From: Dehalococcoidia bacterium
Lineage (GTDB): Bacteria; Chloroflexota; Dehalococcoidia; Dehalococcoidales; UBA1222
NCBI GenBank assembly: GCA_009786345.1
Contig: WQTJ01000114.1
Location: 1 to 18,813, forward strand
Length of the DNA stretch: 18,813 nt
Direction of reading: 5' to 3'
Made by a program: the position numbers and the translations under genes. This document shows, piece after piece, positions 6,293 to 14,602 of this stretch. The notes below the pieces were generated by a model. The model made no database searches. It was not told the origin of the DNA and saw nothing but the letters and a program-made list of their open reading frames with translations. Positions within the stretch are counted from its first letter, which is position 1. Each line of letters begins with the position of its first letter.

Positions 6293-7333
6293 ATGATAGA
6301 AAACTTAGATGTCAGGCAGCGCAGTGAAGCTAGAGAGAAAAGTCTCTCTCCATATGCAATGCGTAGCAGCTCCACTCATGGGAGAGAGAGAGAAGAAGAA
6401 CAAGACTCCGTGCGAACTGCATTTCAACGTGATCGCGATCGCATACTTCATACCAATGCTTTCAGGAGACTGAAACACAAAACACAAGTTTTCATCGCGC
6501 CTCCTGGTGATCACTACACTACACGTCTGACACATACACTAGAAGTATCGCAAATCTCCCGCACCATAGCGCGCGCCCTTAACCTAAACGAAGACCTTGC
6601 TGAAGCAATTAGCCTAGGACATGACCTTGGGCATACCCCATTCGGGCATATCGGAGAAGATATTTTAAATGATCTTTATCCAAATGGATTCCATCACAAT
6701 GAGCAAAGTTTGCGCGTAGTGGAAAAGCTGGAAAAAAACGGGCAAGGGCTAAACCTAACATGGGAAGTACGCGACGGCATATTGCATCATTCCAAAAGTG
6801 AAAAGAGTATGTTTGGCAGTGAGTGGGAATCCAGCAGCACCTATGAAGCCGAAGTAGTTAAAATATCAGATGCTATCGCATATATTAACCATGACATCAA
6901 TGATGCCTTACGCGCTAACATACTTACAGAAGACGATCTACCAGCTGGTATCTCAGCCACATTGGGGCACTCGCATTCACAGCGTATTAACACTATGGTG
7001 TGCGACATTATCAAAACGTCGTGGGCAGTAACAGGCTATATTGAAACACAAAGCAAACCCGTAATATGCATGAGCAAAAATATTGGAACAGCTACCGAGC
7101 AATTACGCCAATTCATGTTCCAAAACGTGTATAATATACAATCCCAAAACATAGACGCTCAACATGCCAGAAAAGTAGTGCAAGGACTATATGAGTATTT
7201 GACACAACATGAAGAATCTTTGCCAATGGCATATCGCATCAATCTAGACGAAACAAAGCGGCGTGTGGTCGATTTCATTGCCGGGATGACAGACCAATAC
7301 GCTCTCAATCTAGCGGATGAACTGGGCATATAG
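6293..7333 (+). CDS. dgt: dGTPase / HD-domain dNTP triphosphohydrolase
   Basis: Dgt-family enzymes split dNTPs into deoxynucleoside and triphosphate and so tune the DNA precursor pool. In this 346-residue protein the HD metal site is complete: His81 in RLTHTLEV, His110-Asp111 in GHDLGHTPFGH and Asp193 in VVKISDAIAYINHDI. The N-terminal FQRDRDRILHTNAFRRLKHKTQVF block is also characteristic. Length fits the shorter, non-E. coli Dgt-like subfamily, where substrate preference is often broader than dGTP. The specificity is therefore unproven. The ATG at 6293 has no Shine-Dalgarno sequence. A 7-codon frame starting at 6270 ends in a TAA overlapping it (TAATG), so re-initiation is possible. dnaG follows after 34 nt. 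Confidence 0.93.
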   Translation: MIENLDVRQRSEAREKSLSPYAMRSSSTHGREREEEQDSVRTAFQRDRDRILHTNAFRRLKHKTQVFIAPPGDHYTTRLTHTLEVSQISRTIARALNLNEDLAEAISLGHDLGHTPFGHIGEDILNDLYPNGFHHNEQSLRVVEKLEKNGQGLNLTWEVRDGILHHSKSEKSMFGSEWESSSTYEAEVVKISDAIAYINHDINDALRANILTEDDLPAGISATLGHSHSQRINTMVCDIIKTSWAVTGYIETQSKPVICMSKNIGTATEQLRQFMFQNVYNIQSQNIDAQHARKVVQGLYEYLTQHEESLPMAYRINLDETKRRVVDFIAGMTDQYALNLADELGI

Positions 7334-7367
7334 ATAACCGCTTATTGTTTTCATAGGCACAAGCAGT

Positions 7368-9077
7368 ATGGATGCAGTTGAAGAAGTAAAACAAAAAACA
7401 GATATCGTAGAGATTATCGGACAGTACACCCCGCTTACCAAGTCCGGTAAGACTTTCCGCGGGCTGTGTCCTTTCCACTCGGAAAAGCACGGCTCTTTCT
7501 TCGTTTATCCTGACCAGCAACGCTGGCATTGTTTCGGTTCGTGTGCCGCTGGCGGCGATGTTTTTTCTTTCGTTATGAAAAAAGATGGCATAAGTTTTGG
7601 TGAAGCTCTCAAGCTGCTAGCCGAGAAAAATGGCATAGAGCTGCCCCAAAATACAGGACAAGAAAAAGCGCGTGAAAAGCACGATCGATTATATCAAGCT
7701 AACCAAATAGCAACCGAGTATTATCACCAACTATTACTTAACTCACCTGAAGCACAAAAGGTACGCAACTATTTAACCAAGCGGGGGCTAAATGCCGAAT
7801 CAGTTGAGAATTTCAAACTAGGTTACAGCCCAAATACTTGGGATAGCCTGCAAAAACATCTGCAAGAAAGAGGATTTACCATTGAGGAGCTGCTTGAAGC
7901 AGGACTTTTAATTGAAAACGGAAACAAGATGTGCCACGATCGCTTCCGCAATCGTCTAATGTTCCCCATCACTGATATACGCGGGCGTATTATCGGTTTC
8001 GGCGGGCGCACACTTGATGATAACATACAACCAAAATACCTCAATTCACCGCAGACACCTTTGTTCGACAAAAGTTCCAATCTCTATGGTTTACATCTAG
8101 CTAAGGATTCCATGAAGCACGAAGAGCAATCCGTCATTGTGGAAGGCTACATGGATGTTATATTGCCACATCAGTACGGTTATAAAAACATTATCGCTTC
8201 CATGGGCACAGCTATCGGAGAAAATCATGTTGCTATACTCAAAAAACTGACTAAAAACTTGATATTGGCTCTTGATCCGGACAGTGCAGGTGAGGCAGCT
8301 ACAATGCGTTCAATATGGCTAGAAAACGCACTTGGAGCCGAAATTCGTGTAGCACTTCTGCCAAAAGGGCAAGACCCAGATGAAATCATTATACAGGACT
8401 CGTCACGCTGGGGAAAGTTGATTGCAACCGCAGTACCAGCTCTTGATTTCATATTTGAAAAAAGTTTGACTGGAATAGATTTGAAAACAGCACGTGGTAA
8501 AAGTGAAGCTGTTGATAAACTCATGCCACTCGTAACCCAAATAAAAGATCCCGTGCGTCAGACGTTTTATCTGAACAAACTGGCAGAACTAGTTAGGCAA
8601 AGTTCTAAAAAACTGGAGCTACTATTAGTCAAAAACAACACTGCCCAAACTTCTAAAACTAACACAGCAAAATCACGTCAAGCCGTATCCAGCCATCTAG
8701 AGGAATATTGCCTGGCAATAATCCTGCAACATCCTGATATGAGAGAACACTGTACAAAACTTTTACCAGAATATTTTGACAATTCCGAAAACCGCGAGAT
8801 ATATAATGCTATACTTAGCAGTGCTGACCCTTCACAAGTAAAAACAGTTCTGGACAACGCGCTGTGGGAACATTACGAGCAGTTAACTAAACAAACTCTG
8901 CTCTCCCACAAGTTAGATATGAAACTGGCAGAAACAGTATTGCGTATGCGAGAAGAATACATTAAGCGGCTAGCTCATAACCGTGCTGATACGCTGGCTG
9001 TGGGTGAAAGCACTCAACTACGAGAATTATTTGTTCAAAAAGAACACTTGCGCGAACAAAAGAGGAGACAGAAGTGA
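7368..9077 (+). CDS. dnaG: DNA primase
   Basis: DnaG makes the RNA primers for chromosomal replication and is recruited by the DnaB helicase. The 569-residue protein has the expected order. The N-terminal CHC2-type zinc finger has Cys34, His37, Cys55 and Cys59. The RNA-polymerase-like core includes [23 protein letters not shown] and [19 protein letters not shown]. The TOPRIM metal site is EGYMDV (Glu259) and DPDSAG (Asp303/Asp305). A divergent C-terminal helicase-binding region follows. The last zinc ligands are spaced C-x3-C (CFGSC) instead of the textbook C-x2-C. The start ATG lacks a strong ribosome site, and a stop lies just upstream in frame. Its TGA overlaps the rpoD GTG by 4 nt, so translational coupling is likely. 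Confidence 0.97.
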   Translation: MDAVEEVKQKTDIVEIIGQYTPLTKSGKTFRGLCPFHSEKHGSFFVYPDQQRWHCFGSCAAGGDVFSFVMKKDGISFGEALKLLAEKNGIELPQNTGQEKAREKHDRLYQANQIATEYYHQLLLNSPEAQKVRNYLTKRGLNAESVENFKLGYSPNTWDSLQKHLQERGFTIEELLEAGLLIENGNKMCHDRFRNRLMFPITDIRGRIIGFGGRTLDDNIQPKYLNSPQTPLFDKSSNLYGLHLAKDSMKHEEQSVIVEGYMDVILPHQYGYKNIIASMGTAIGENHVAILKKLTKNLILALDPDSAGEAATMRSIWLENALGAEIRVALLPKGQDPDEIIIQDSSRWGKLIATAVPALDFIFEKSLTGIDLKTARGKSEAVDKLMPLVTQIKDPVRQTFYLNKLAELVRQSSKKLELLLVKNNTAQTSKTNTAKSRQAVSSHLEEYCLAIILQHPDMREHCTKLLPEYFDNSENREIYNAILSSADPSQVKTVLDNALWEHYEQLTKQTLLSHKLDMKLAETVLRMREEYIKRLAHNRADTLAVGESTQLRELFVQKEHLREQKRRQK

Positions 9078-10552
9078 GCCCTAAGAAAAAAAATGAAAAA
9101 TACATTGATGACGAAGAAGTAGAGGAAAAAGAAGAGGAAGTAGAAGAGGAACTTGAAGAAGAGCCCATAAAGGAAGATATAGACGAAGAGCTGCCTACAA
9201 AAGAAGCCTTAGAAGAAGTTGATGTACCAACTACAGACATCACTGCGACATTTGAGCAGTTTGAAGAATCTGGAGTAGTTGATGATCCTGTGCGCATGTA
9301 TCTGCATGAAATCGGTCGTGTACCACTACTAACTGCCGATGATGAGAAAAATTTAGCGCAGAAGATGGAAAAAGGCAAGCGAGTAGCGGAGATACGCGAG
9401 TACTTACGCAAAAAGCTTGGACATGATCCAACTACCACTGAAATCATGCAGACCATGCTTAAAGAAATTGGACAAGCAGCACCATTGTTGCACGCTCTGC
9501 AAAAAGAACTACTTATTAATCATACTATAGGCTTCAAAGAGGCCGTTTTTAATCAACAGATACGGCAGGCTATTGATAACGAAATCAATCCAAATCTGAT
9601 AGCTGCTTTGGCACAGGCCCTAGATCGACAAGTAGCTGACATTGAACAGCTAATTATCAATCTGTCACTCAACTCTAGTCTGCTACCACGCGAAGTCATT
9701 GATCAAATTGATTCCGAAGAAGTACTAGACAGCGTGGAAAGATTCGCTGACAACGAGAAGTTCATAACAGCCGTTCAAACACATGAAAAAAAGTTTACCA
9801 GCTATCTCAACAATATGAGCGCAGATGCAGACAGAGCACAAAAACACCTAATTGAAGCCAATCTGCGCCTAGTGGTAAGTGTAGCAAAAAAACACATCGG
9901 CCGTGGCATGCCACTACTCGACCTGTTGCAAGAAGGCAATATCGGGCTGATACGCGCTGTAGAAAAATTTGACTACCATCGCGGTTTTAAATTTTCAACA
10001 TACGCCACTTGGTGGATCCGCCAAGCAATAACACGCGCTATCGCCGATCAAGCACGTACTATACGTATCCCAGTGCATATGGTTGAAACCATCAATAAGT
10101 TGCTTTCAGTCAGCCGGCAACTGTCGCAAGAGTATGGTCGTGAACCGACTCCCAAGGAAATCGGCGATATGCTGGAGATGTCGCCAGACCGCGTACGAGA
10201 AATCATAAAAGTATCACAGCTCCCTATTTCACTAGAATCACCTATCGGGGAAGAAGAAGATAGCCACTTGGGAGACTTCATTGAAGATCAGAATGCTATG
10301 GCACCACCAGATGCCGCATCTCGCCAGTTACTCAAAGAACAGATCGATAGCGTATTATCCAGCCTTACTTCGCGCGAACGTCGTGTTTTGCAGCTACGTT
10401 TCGGGCTTGAAGATGGGCGCAGCCGCACACTGGAAGAAGTAGGCAAAGAGTTTAATGTCACACGCGAACGCATTCGCCAGATAGAAGCTAAAGCATTACG
10501 TAAATTACGCCATCCAACCCGTAGCCGCAAACTCAAAGATTATCTGGAATAA
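9074..10552 (+). CDS. rpoD: Housekeeping RNA polymerase sigma factor (sigma-70)
   Basis: This is the primary sigma factor that directs RNA polymerase to vegetative promoters, 492 residues, started by GTG with AGGAG 6 nt upstream. Order seen: a very acidic Glu/Asp-rich N-terminus (about 1-50); region 1.2 ([17 protein letters not shown], 71-87); a spacer helix region; region 2 with [18 protein letters not shown] and the promoter -10 reader [20 protein letters not shown] (309-328); region 3; and region 4.2 ([31 protein letters not shown], 451-481), which reads the -35. Full regions 2-4 plus region 1.2 mark it as group 1. The GTG overlaps the dnaG stop, giving the classic dnaG-rpoD pair, here preceded by dgt and followed by sbcC after 3 nt. 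Confidence 0.98.
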   Translation: MSPKKKNEKYIDDEEVEEKEEEVEEELEEEPIKEDIDEELPTKEALEEVDVPTTDITATFEQFEESGVVDDPVRMYLHEIGRVPLLTADDEKNLAQKMEKGKRVAEIREYLRKKLGHDPTTTEIMQTMLKEIGQAAPLLHALQKELLINHTIGFKEAVFNQQIRQAIDNEINPNLIAALAQALDRQVADIEQLIINLSLNSSLLPREVIDQIDSEEVLDSVERFADNEKFITAVQTHEKKFTSYLNNMSADADRAQKHLIEANLRLVVSVAKKHIGRGMPLLDLLQEGNIGLIRAVEKFDYHRGFKFSTYATWWIRQAITRAIADQARTIRIPVHMVETINKLLSVSRQLSQEYGREPTPKEIGDMLEMSPDRVREIIKVSQLPISLESPIGEEEDSHLGDFIEDQNAMAPPDAASRQLLKEQIDSVLSSLTSRERRVLQLRFGLEDGRSRTLEEVGKEFNVTRERIRQIEAKALRKLRHPTRSRKLKDYLE

Positions 10553-10555
10553 AGC

Positions 10556-13129
10556 ATGATTCCGGTCAACTTAAGAATGCGCAATTTTATGCCGTATAGA
10601 GGCGAAGCTCAATCACTAAGCTTCGCCCCTATCCATACAGCTTGCATATCAGGCGATAATGGCGCAGGTAAGTCTTCTGTTATTGACGCTATCACTTGGG
10701 CATTATGGGGCAAATCGCGTGCCAAAAGCGATGACGACCTAATTCACCAAGGTGAAAATGAAGCTGAAGTAGAATTTGATTTCAATGCCGGAGGACAACT
10801 CTATAGAGTTATCCGGCGGCATGCACGTCCTAAGGGAAGAAGAACCTCAGGGCAAAGCAGTTTAGATCTTTATATTTACAACAGCGATATATTTCTCCCT
10901 GTGACATCTGACCGTATACGTCAAACCGAAGACAAAATCAAATCCATACTGCATATGGATTATGACACTTTCATCAACAGTGCTTATCTGCGACAAGGGC
11001 ACGCCGATGAGTTTACGCGCCAGGATCCAGCTAAGCGCAAAGAAGTGCTAGCCAGCATACTTGGGCTAGAAGTTTATGACAGTTATGAAGAATGTGCTAA
11101 AGGGAAAAGTAAAGATGCGCAGCAATACAAATTACATATAGTTACAAGTATCAGCGATATAGAAAACAAACTGATACAAAAACCGAAGATGGAAACAGAG
11201 TTTGTGCAAGCAGAGGAACGTTACAAAACTATATCATCCGACATACATACTGCAGAAAACAAATTGAAACAACTGCGTCAAGAAGGGCAACGACTTGCCG
11301 GAGTAAAAGCGCAATTGGAGCAATTAAACACCTCCATAAAGCGCACCAGCGAAGACCTGCAGCGCAAAACTGAAAAATATCAGGCTAGCCAGCAGCGTAT
11401 AAAAGAGTATAAAACCCTATTAGCCCACCAAACTGAAATTGAGTCATCTTATCAGCAGTTACAGAAAGTGACCAACCAATGCGAAGAAATGGATCAGCAG
11501 ATGCGTCAAATCTTCCGTTTACGCGAAGAATGCAAACCTTACGAGAACACATGCAACGAACATAAGAATAAACTTATTTTAGACCGCGAAATTATTGAGA
11601 AACAAATCAAAGAATATAAAACAAAAGCAGAACAAATACCAGAACTCAAATCCAAACAGCAGGAGCTGAGTCATAAACGACAAGTGCTGGCACAAACCGA
11701 AAAGGACCTTGGACATAGCAATAAAGCATTGCGTAGCTGTGAAGCAGACCTTTCACACTTATACAATGATATCAAACGCATTCAGCAAGATATCGCTGAA
11801 ATTGAAGAAAAACAGCACTTACTGGCTGAAACCAAGTCTGAAATTATTTGCCCCCTGTGTGAATCTGACTTGAGTAGCGGACGGCTGGAGTTGGTGCAAA
11901 GCAAATACTCTGCCGACAAAGCAATTAAATTACACGCTATTGATAAGAATAATAAAGCCGCCGCAGAACTAAATGCACAACTGAACGACGATAAATCCAA
12001 CCTCAGCCAAAGAGAGGAAAATTATAAAAAGGATGCTTCTGCACTTGATCGGCAAGAAGAGCGCATAACACAAGCCTTAAATGAGGCCAACGATGCAGTA
12101 ATAAAAATGCAGGACACCAATACCCAGCTTGAAACCATAATTAAACAGATGGCAACACAGGATTATGCTCATGCTGAACGGGAAGAATTAACACGTATTG
12201 AAGCTAAAATTGCTGCGTTATATTACGATGAAAAACGCCATGACGAACTGCAAAAAGAAAAGCAGCGTCTGCATGGCAGCGAAAAGCAAAAGCATGATCT
12301 GGATGAAGCCATAATACGCTTGCAACAAGAACAAGAAAGCGCAACCACCTACGCTGAAGATATCACCGCCATTCAGAAACAGCAAATGCAAGACTCACAA
12401 GTTCATCAGCAATTAACGCAGCAACTGGAAAAGTTGGCAAATTTACAGCAAGAGCTACTACACGCAGAAAACTCTTTCCAGCAACAAGCAACAGAACAAC
12501 AAGTGGCACGCGAGCAAGTGGCCATTTTTAAGGAAAAACTAGCACAGCTAACAGAGATGGAAAAACACTCATCGGAAAAACTGAAAGAACTATCTCTCAT
12601 AGCAGAAAATGAATCACTATACAAACAAATGTCCCAGATATTCGGCAAAAAAGGAATTCAGGCAATGCTAATTGAAACAGCACTGCCAGAAATCGAATCC
12701 GAGGCAAACCACCTGCTCGGACGCATGACAGATGGACGAATGACACTTACATTCGAAACACAGCAAGCCACCAAAAAAGGGGATGTCGCCGAAACGTTGG
12801 ATATAAAAATTGCCGATGAACTAGGCACGCGTAACTATGAAATGTTCAGTGGCGGCGAGGGATTCCGCATCGACTTCGCCGTGCGCATTGCTCTTTCACG
12901 GTTGCTTGCTCGACGTGCTGGAGCTCCGTTACCTACACTAATTATTGATGAAGGCTTCGGGACTCAAGACACTGACGGCATTGAAAAGCTGAAAGAATCC
13001 ATTAATTCTATAAAAGACGATTTCCAGAAGATATTAGTCATCACTCACATTGAGGAATTAAAAGATGCTTTCCCAGTGCGCATGAATATAGTTAAAGATG
13101 TAGAAGGATCGCGAATAGAAGTCAGTTGA
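10556..13129 (+). CDS. sbcC: SbcC/Rad50-type exonuclease ATPase subunit
   Basis: SbcC pairs with the SbcD nuclease to process DNA double-strand breaks and hairpins. In this 857-residue protein the Walker A motif GDNGAGKS is at 33-40 and the Q-loop is near AYLRQGHADEF. Two long coiled-coil arms (about 180-420 and 450-690) flank a zinc hook CPLC (Cys432, Cys435). The ABC signature FSGGE is at 764-768 and the Walker B IIDE ends at Asp798-Glu799. The signs for an intact SMC-like SbcC are complete. The ATG lies 3 nt after the rpoD stop with no clear ribosome site, which suggests translational coupling to rpoD. No sbcD gene lies in the window, although the two are usually adjacent, so the partner must be elsewhere or absent. 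Confidence 0.94.
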   Translation: MIPVNLRMRNFMPYRGEAQSLSFAPIHTACISGDNGAGKSSVIDAITWALWGKSRAKSDDDLIHQGENEAEVEFDFNAGGQLYRVIRRHARPKGRRTSGQSSLDLYIYNSDIFLPVTSDRIRQTEDKIKSILHMDYDTFINSAYLRQGHADEFTRQDPAKRKEVLASILGLEVYDSYEECAKGKSKDAQQYKLHIVTSISDIENKLIQKPKMETEFVQAEERYKTISSDIHTAENKLKQLRQEGQRLAGVKAQLEQLNTSIKRTSEDLQRKTEKYQASQQRIKEYKTLLAHQTEIESSYQQLQKVTNQCEEMDQQMRQIFRLREECKPYENTCNEHKNKLILDREIIEKQIKEYKTKAEQIPELKSKQQELSHKRQVLAQTEKDLGHSNKALRSCEADLSHLYNDIKRIQQDIAEIEEKQHLLAETKSEIICPLCESDLSSGRLELVQSKYSADKAIKLHAIDKNNKAAAELNAQLNDDKSNLSQREENYKKDASALDRQEERITQALNEANDAVIKMQDTNTQLETIIKQMATQDYAHAEREELTRIEAKIAALYYDEKRHDELQKEKQRLHGSEKQKHDLDEAIIRLQQEQESATTYAEDITAIQKQQMQDSQVHQQLTQQLEKLANLQQELLHAENSFQQQATEQQVAREQVAIFKEKLAQLTEMEKHSSEKLKELSLIAENESLYKQMSQIFGKKGIQAMLIETALPEIESEANHLLGRMTDGRMTLTFETQQATKKGDVAETLDIKIADELGTRNYEMFSGGEGFRIDFAVRIALSRLLARRAGAPLPTLIIDEGFGTQDTDGIEKLKESINSIKDDFQKILVITHIEELKDAFPVRMNIVKDVEGSRIEVS

Positions 13130-13174
13130 TATTTATTTAAATTATGACGATAAGACAGGAATGCATACGCCGCA

Positions 13175-14596
13175 ATGAAATTTTTGCTTACTAAAGCCCG
13201 GAAATTATTCAGTGATATTAAAAACGCTATAAATACTGCTCCTCCACGCATCCAGCTATTCTTTATTGTCAATCTTCTAAAGCTTACTTCTTACGTCGTC
13301 GACTGGTTAGCATCATTACTTAACTTTCAACCGTTATCTACAGTTTCAAGCATAATTCTCATACTATGGCTAGGTGCAATGCTGATCATAGCCTTACCAC
13401 AAACTGATGCACTTCTCACGGCCATCCAGCACTGGTTAAAGCCAGTTTGGCGCATCTCCATAACCATACTAGCCATAGTTATCAGCATTGAGACATTGGC
13501 AATAGGCGCTATTTATATTTCTGGCATCACTGCCCACACATCGCAGCCATCCACAGCACATACCATAATTGATGCTTTTACATACTCAGATGCCACCGCT
13601 CTTACTATACAAGCAGCAGATAACTTACTTGACGGGAAAAATCCTTACGCTTATGCAAATATCATAACCGCACTAGAATCATCTCCAGAAGCATATGAGA
13701 AATTAACGCCATTGCGCACCGGCTCTTTCGCAAACTCATTTCCATATCCAACCGAAGAAAAGCTTAAAACTGTTTGGCTCTCAACTATAACCAACCCTAA
13801 TGTTATTCCATCTGAAATTGAAAGTAAGTTCAGTTATCCAGCAGGAGCTTTCCTGTTGCTAGTACCACTTAAAGCACTAGGCATAAACGACCTACGGGTA
13901 ACGCTCATTATCTTATTAATACCAACACTACTATATACAGTCATGAAAACCCCATCTCACAAACGATGGTACCTCATATTTGGGATATTACTTTCTGTTG
14001 AGTTGTGGAACACATTCTTTGCCAGTGATACAAGACTACTATATCTACCTTTTATCCTTACAAGCTGGCTTCTAGCACAAAAGCACTCATGGCTGTCAGC
14101 CATTCTTATGGGCATCGCAATAGCTACCAAACAGAACGCTTGGTTCTTTTTACCTTTTTATTTCATACTAATATGGCAAACAACAGGCAGGCATATTGCG
14201 TTGCGGAGCATAGCGATAACCTTGTCAGTATTCATAATTACCAATGCTCCTTTTATTGTCGCTGATCCAAAGCTTTGGTTATCATCAATTATGGCACCAA
14301 TGACAGATAAGTTATTTCCAATGGGAAATGGTTTAATCTCACTGGTAACTAGCGGATTAGTACCATTAAATTCATCAACGTTATTCTCCCTTTTGGAGAT
14401 GCTTGCGTTTGTAGGTGGCATAATATGGTACGTGCGGTACGCACGCCATTACCCACACACAGGGCCTTTGTTAGCCGTCATACCTATATTCTTTGCATGG
14501 AGAAGTCTTTGGGGTTATTTCTATTTTGTAGATATAATATTGCTTGCAGCCATACTGAATCAAGAACAATGCCATGCACCAAAACCACTAATTTAG
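13175..14596 (+). CDS. Polytopic membrane protein resembling GT-C / GT87 (DUF2029) glycosyltransferases
   Basis: The 473-residue protein has about ten hydrophobic segments. Between early helices lies a large outward loop with SDATALTIQAADNLLDGKNPY (138-158). An acidic residue followed by a helix and GxNPY is typical of GT-C enzymes of the GT87/DUF2029 type, which use lipid-linked sugars. YPAGAFLLLVPL (221-232) and GIAIATKQNAWFFLPFYFIL (313-332) also fit that family. Substrate is unknown, and the assignment is by motif only. The N-terminal 25 residues are basic and probably cytoplasmic. It begins 45 nt after sbcC. AGGA is 14 nt from the ATG, too far to be ideal, and a 5-codon frame (13161) ends in a TGA overlapping the start. 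It converges on uvrA with a 6-nt gap. Confidence 0.65.
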   Translation: MKFLLTKARKLFSDIKNAINTAPPRIQLFFIVNLLKLTSYVVDWLASLLNFQPLSTVSSIILILWLGAMLIIALPQTDALLTAIQHWLKPVWRISITILAIVISIETLAIGAIYISGITAHTSQPSTAHTIIDAFTYSDATALTIQAADNLLDGKNPYAYANIITALESSPEAYEKLTPLRTGSFANSFPYPTEEKLKTVWLSTITNPNVIPSEIESKFSYPAGAFLLLVPLKALGINDLRVTLIILLIPTLLYTVMKTPSHKRWYLIFGILLSVELWNTFFASDTRLLYLPFILTSWLLAQKHSWLSAILMGIAIATKQNAWFFLPFYFILIWQTTGRHIALRSIAITLSVFIITNAPFIVADPKLWLSSIMAPMTDKLFPMGNGLISLVTSGLVPLNSSTLFSLLEMLAFVGGIIWYVRYARHYPHTGPLLAVIPIFFAWRSLWGYFYFVDIILLAAILNQEQCHAPKPLI

Positions 14597-14602
14597 CGCA
14601 TC

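Noticed and set aside
8962..9456. Long minus-strand frame of 164 codons opposite the dnaG end and rpoD start
   Set aside because: It is Ser-rich because it is the complement of the Glu/Asp-coding acidic stretch of rpoD. It has no family likeness and no ribosome site, and both plus-strand genes are certain.
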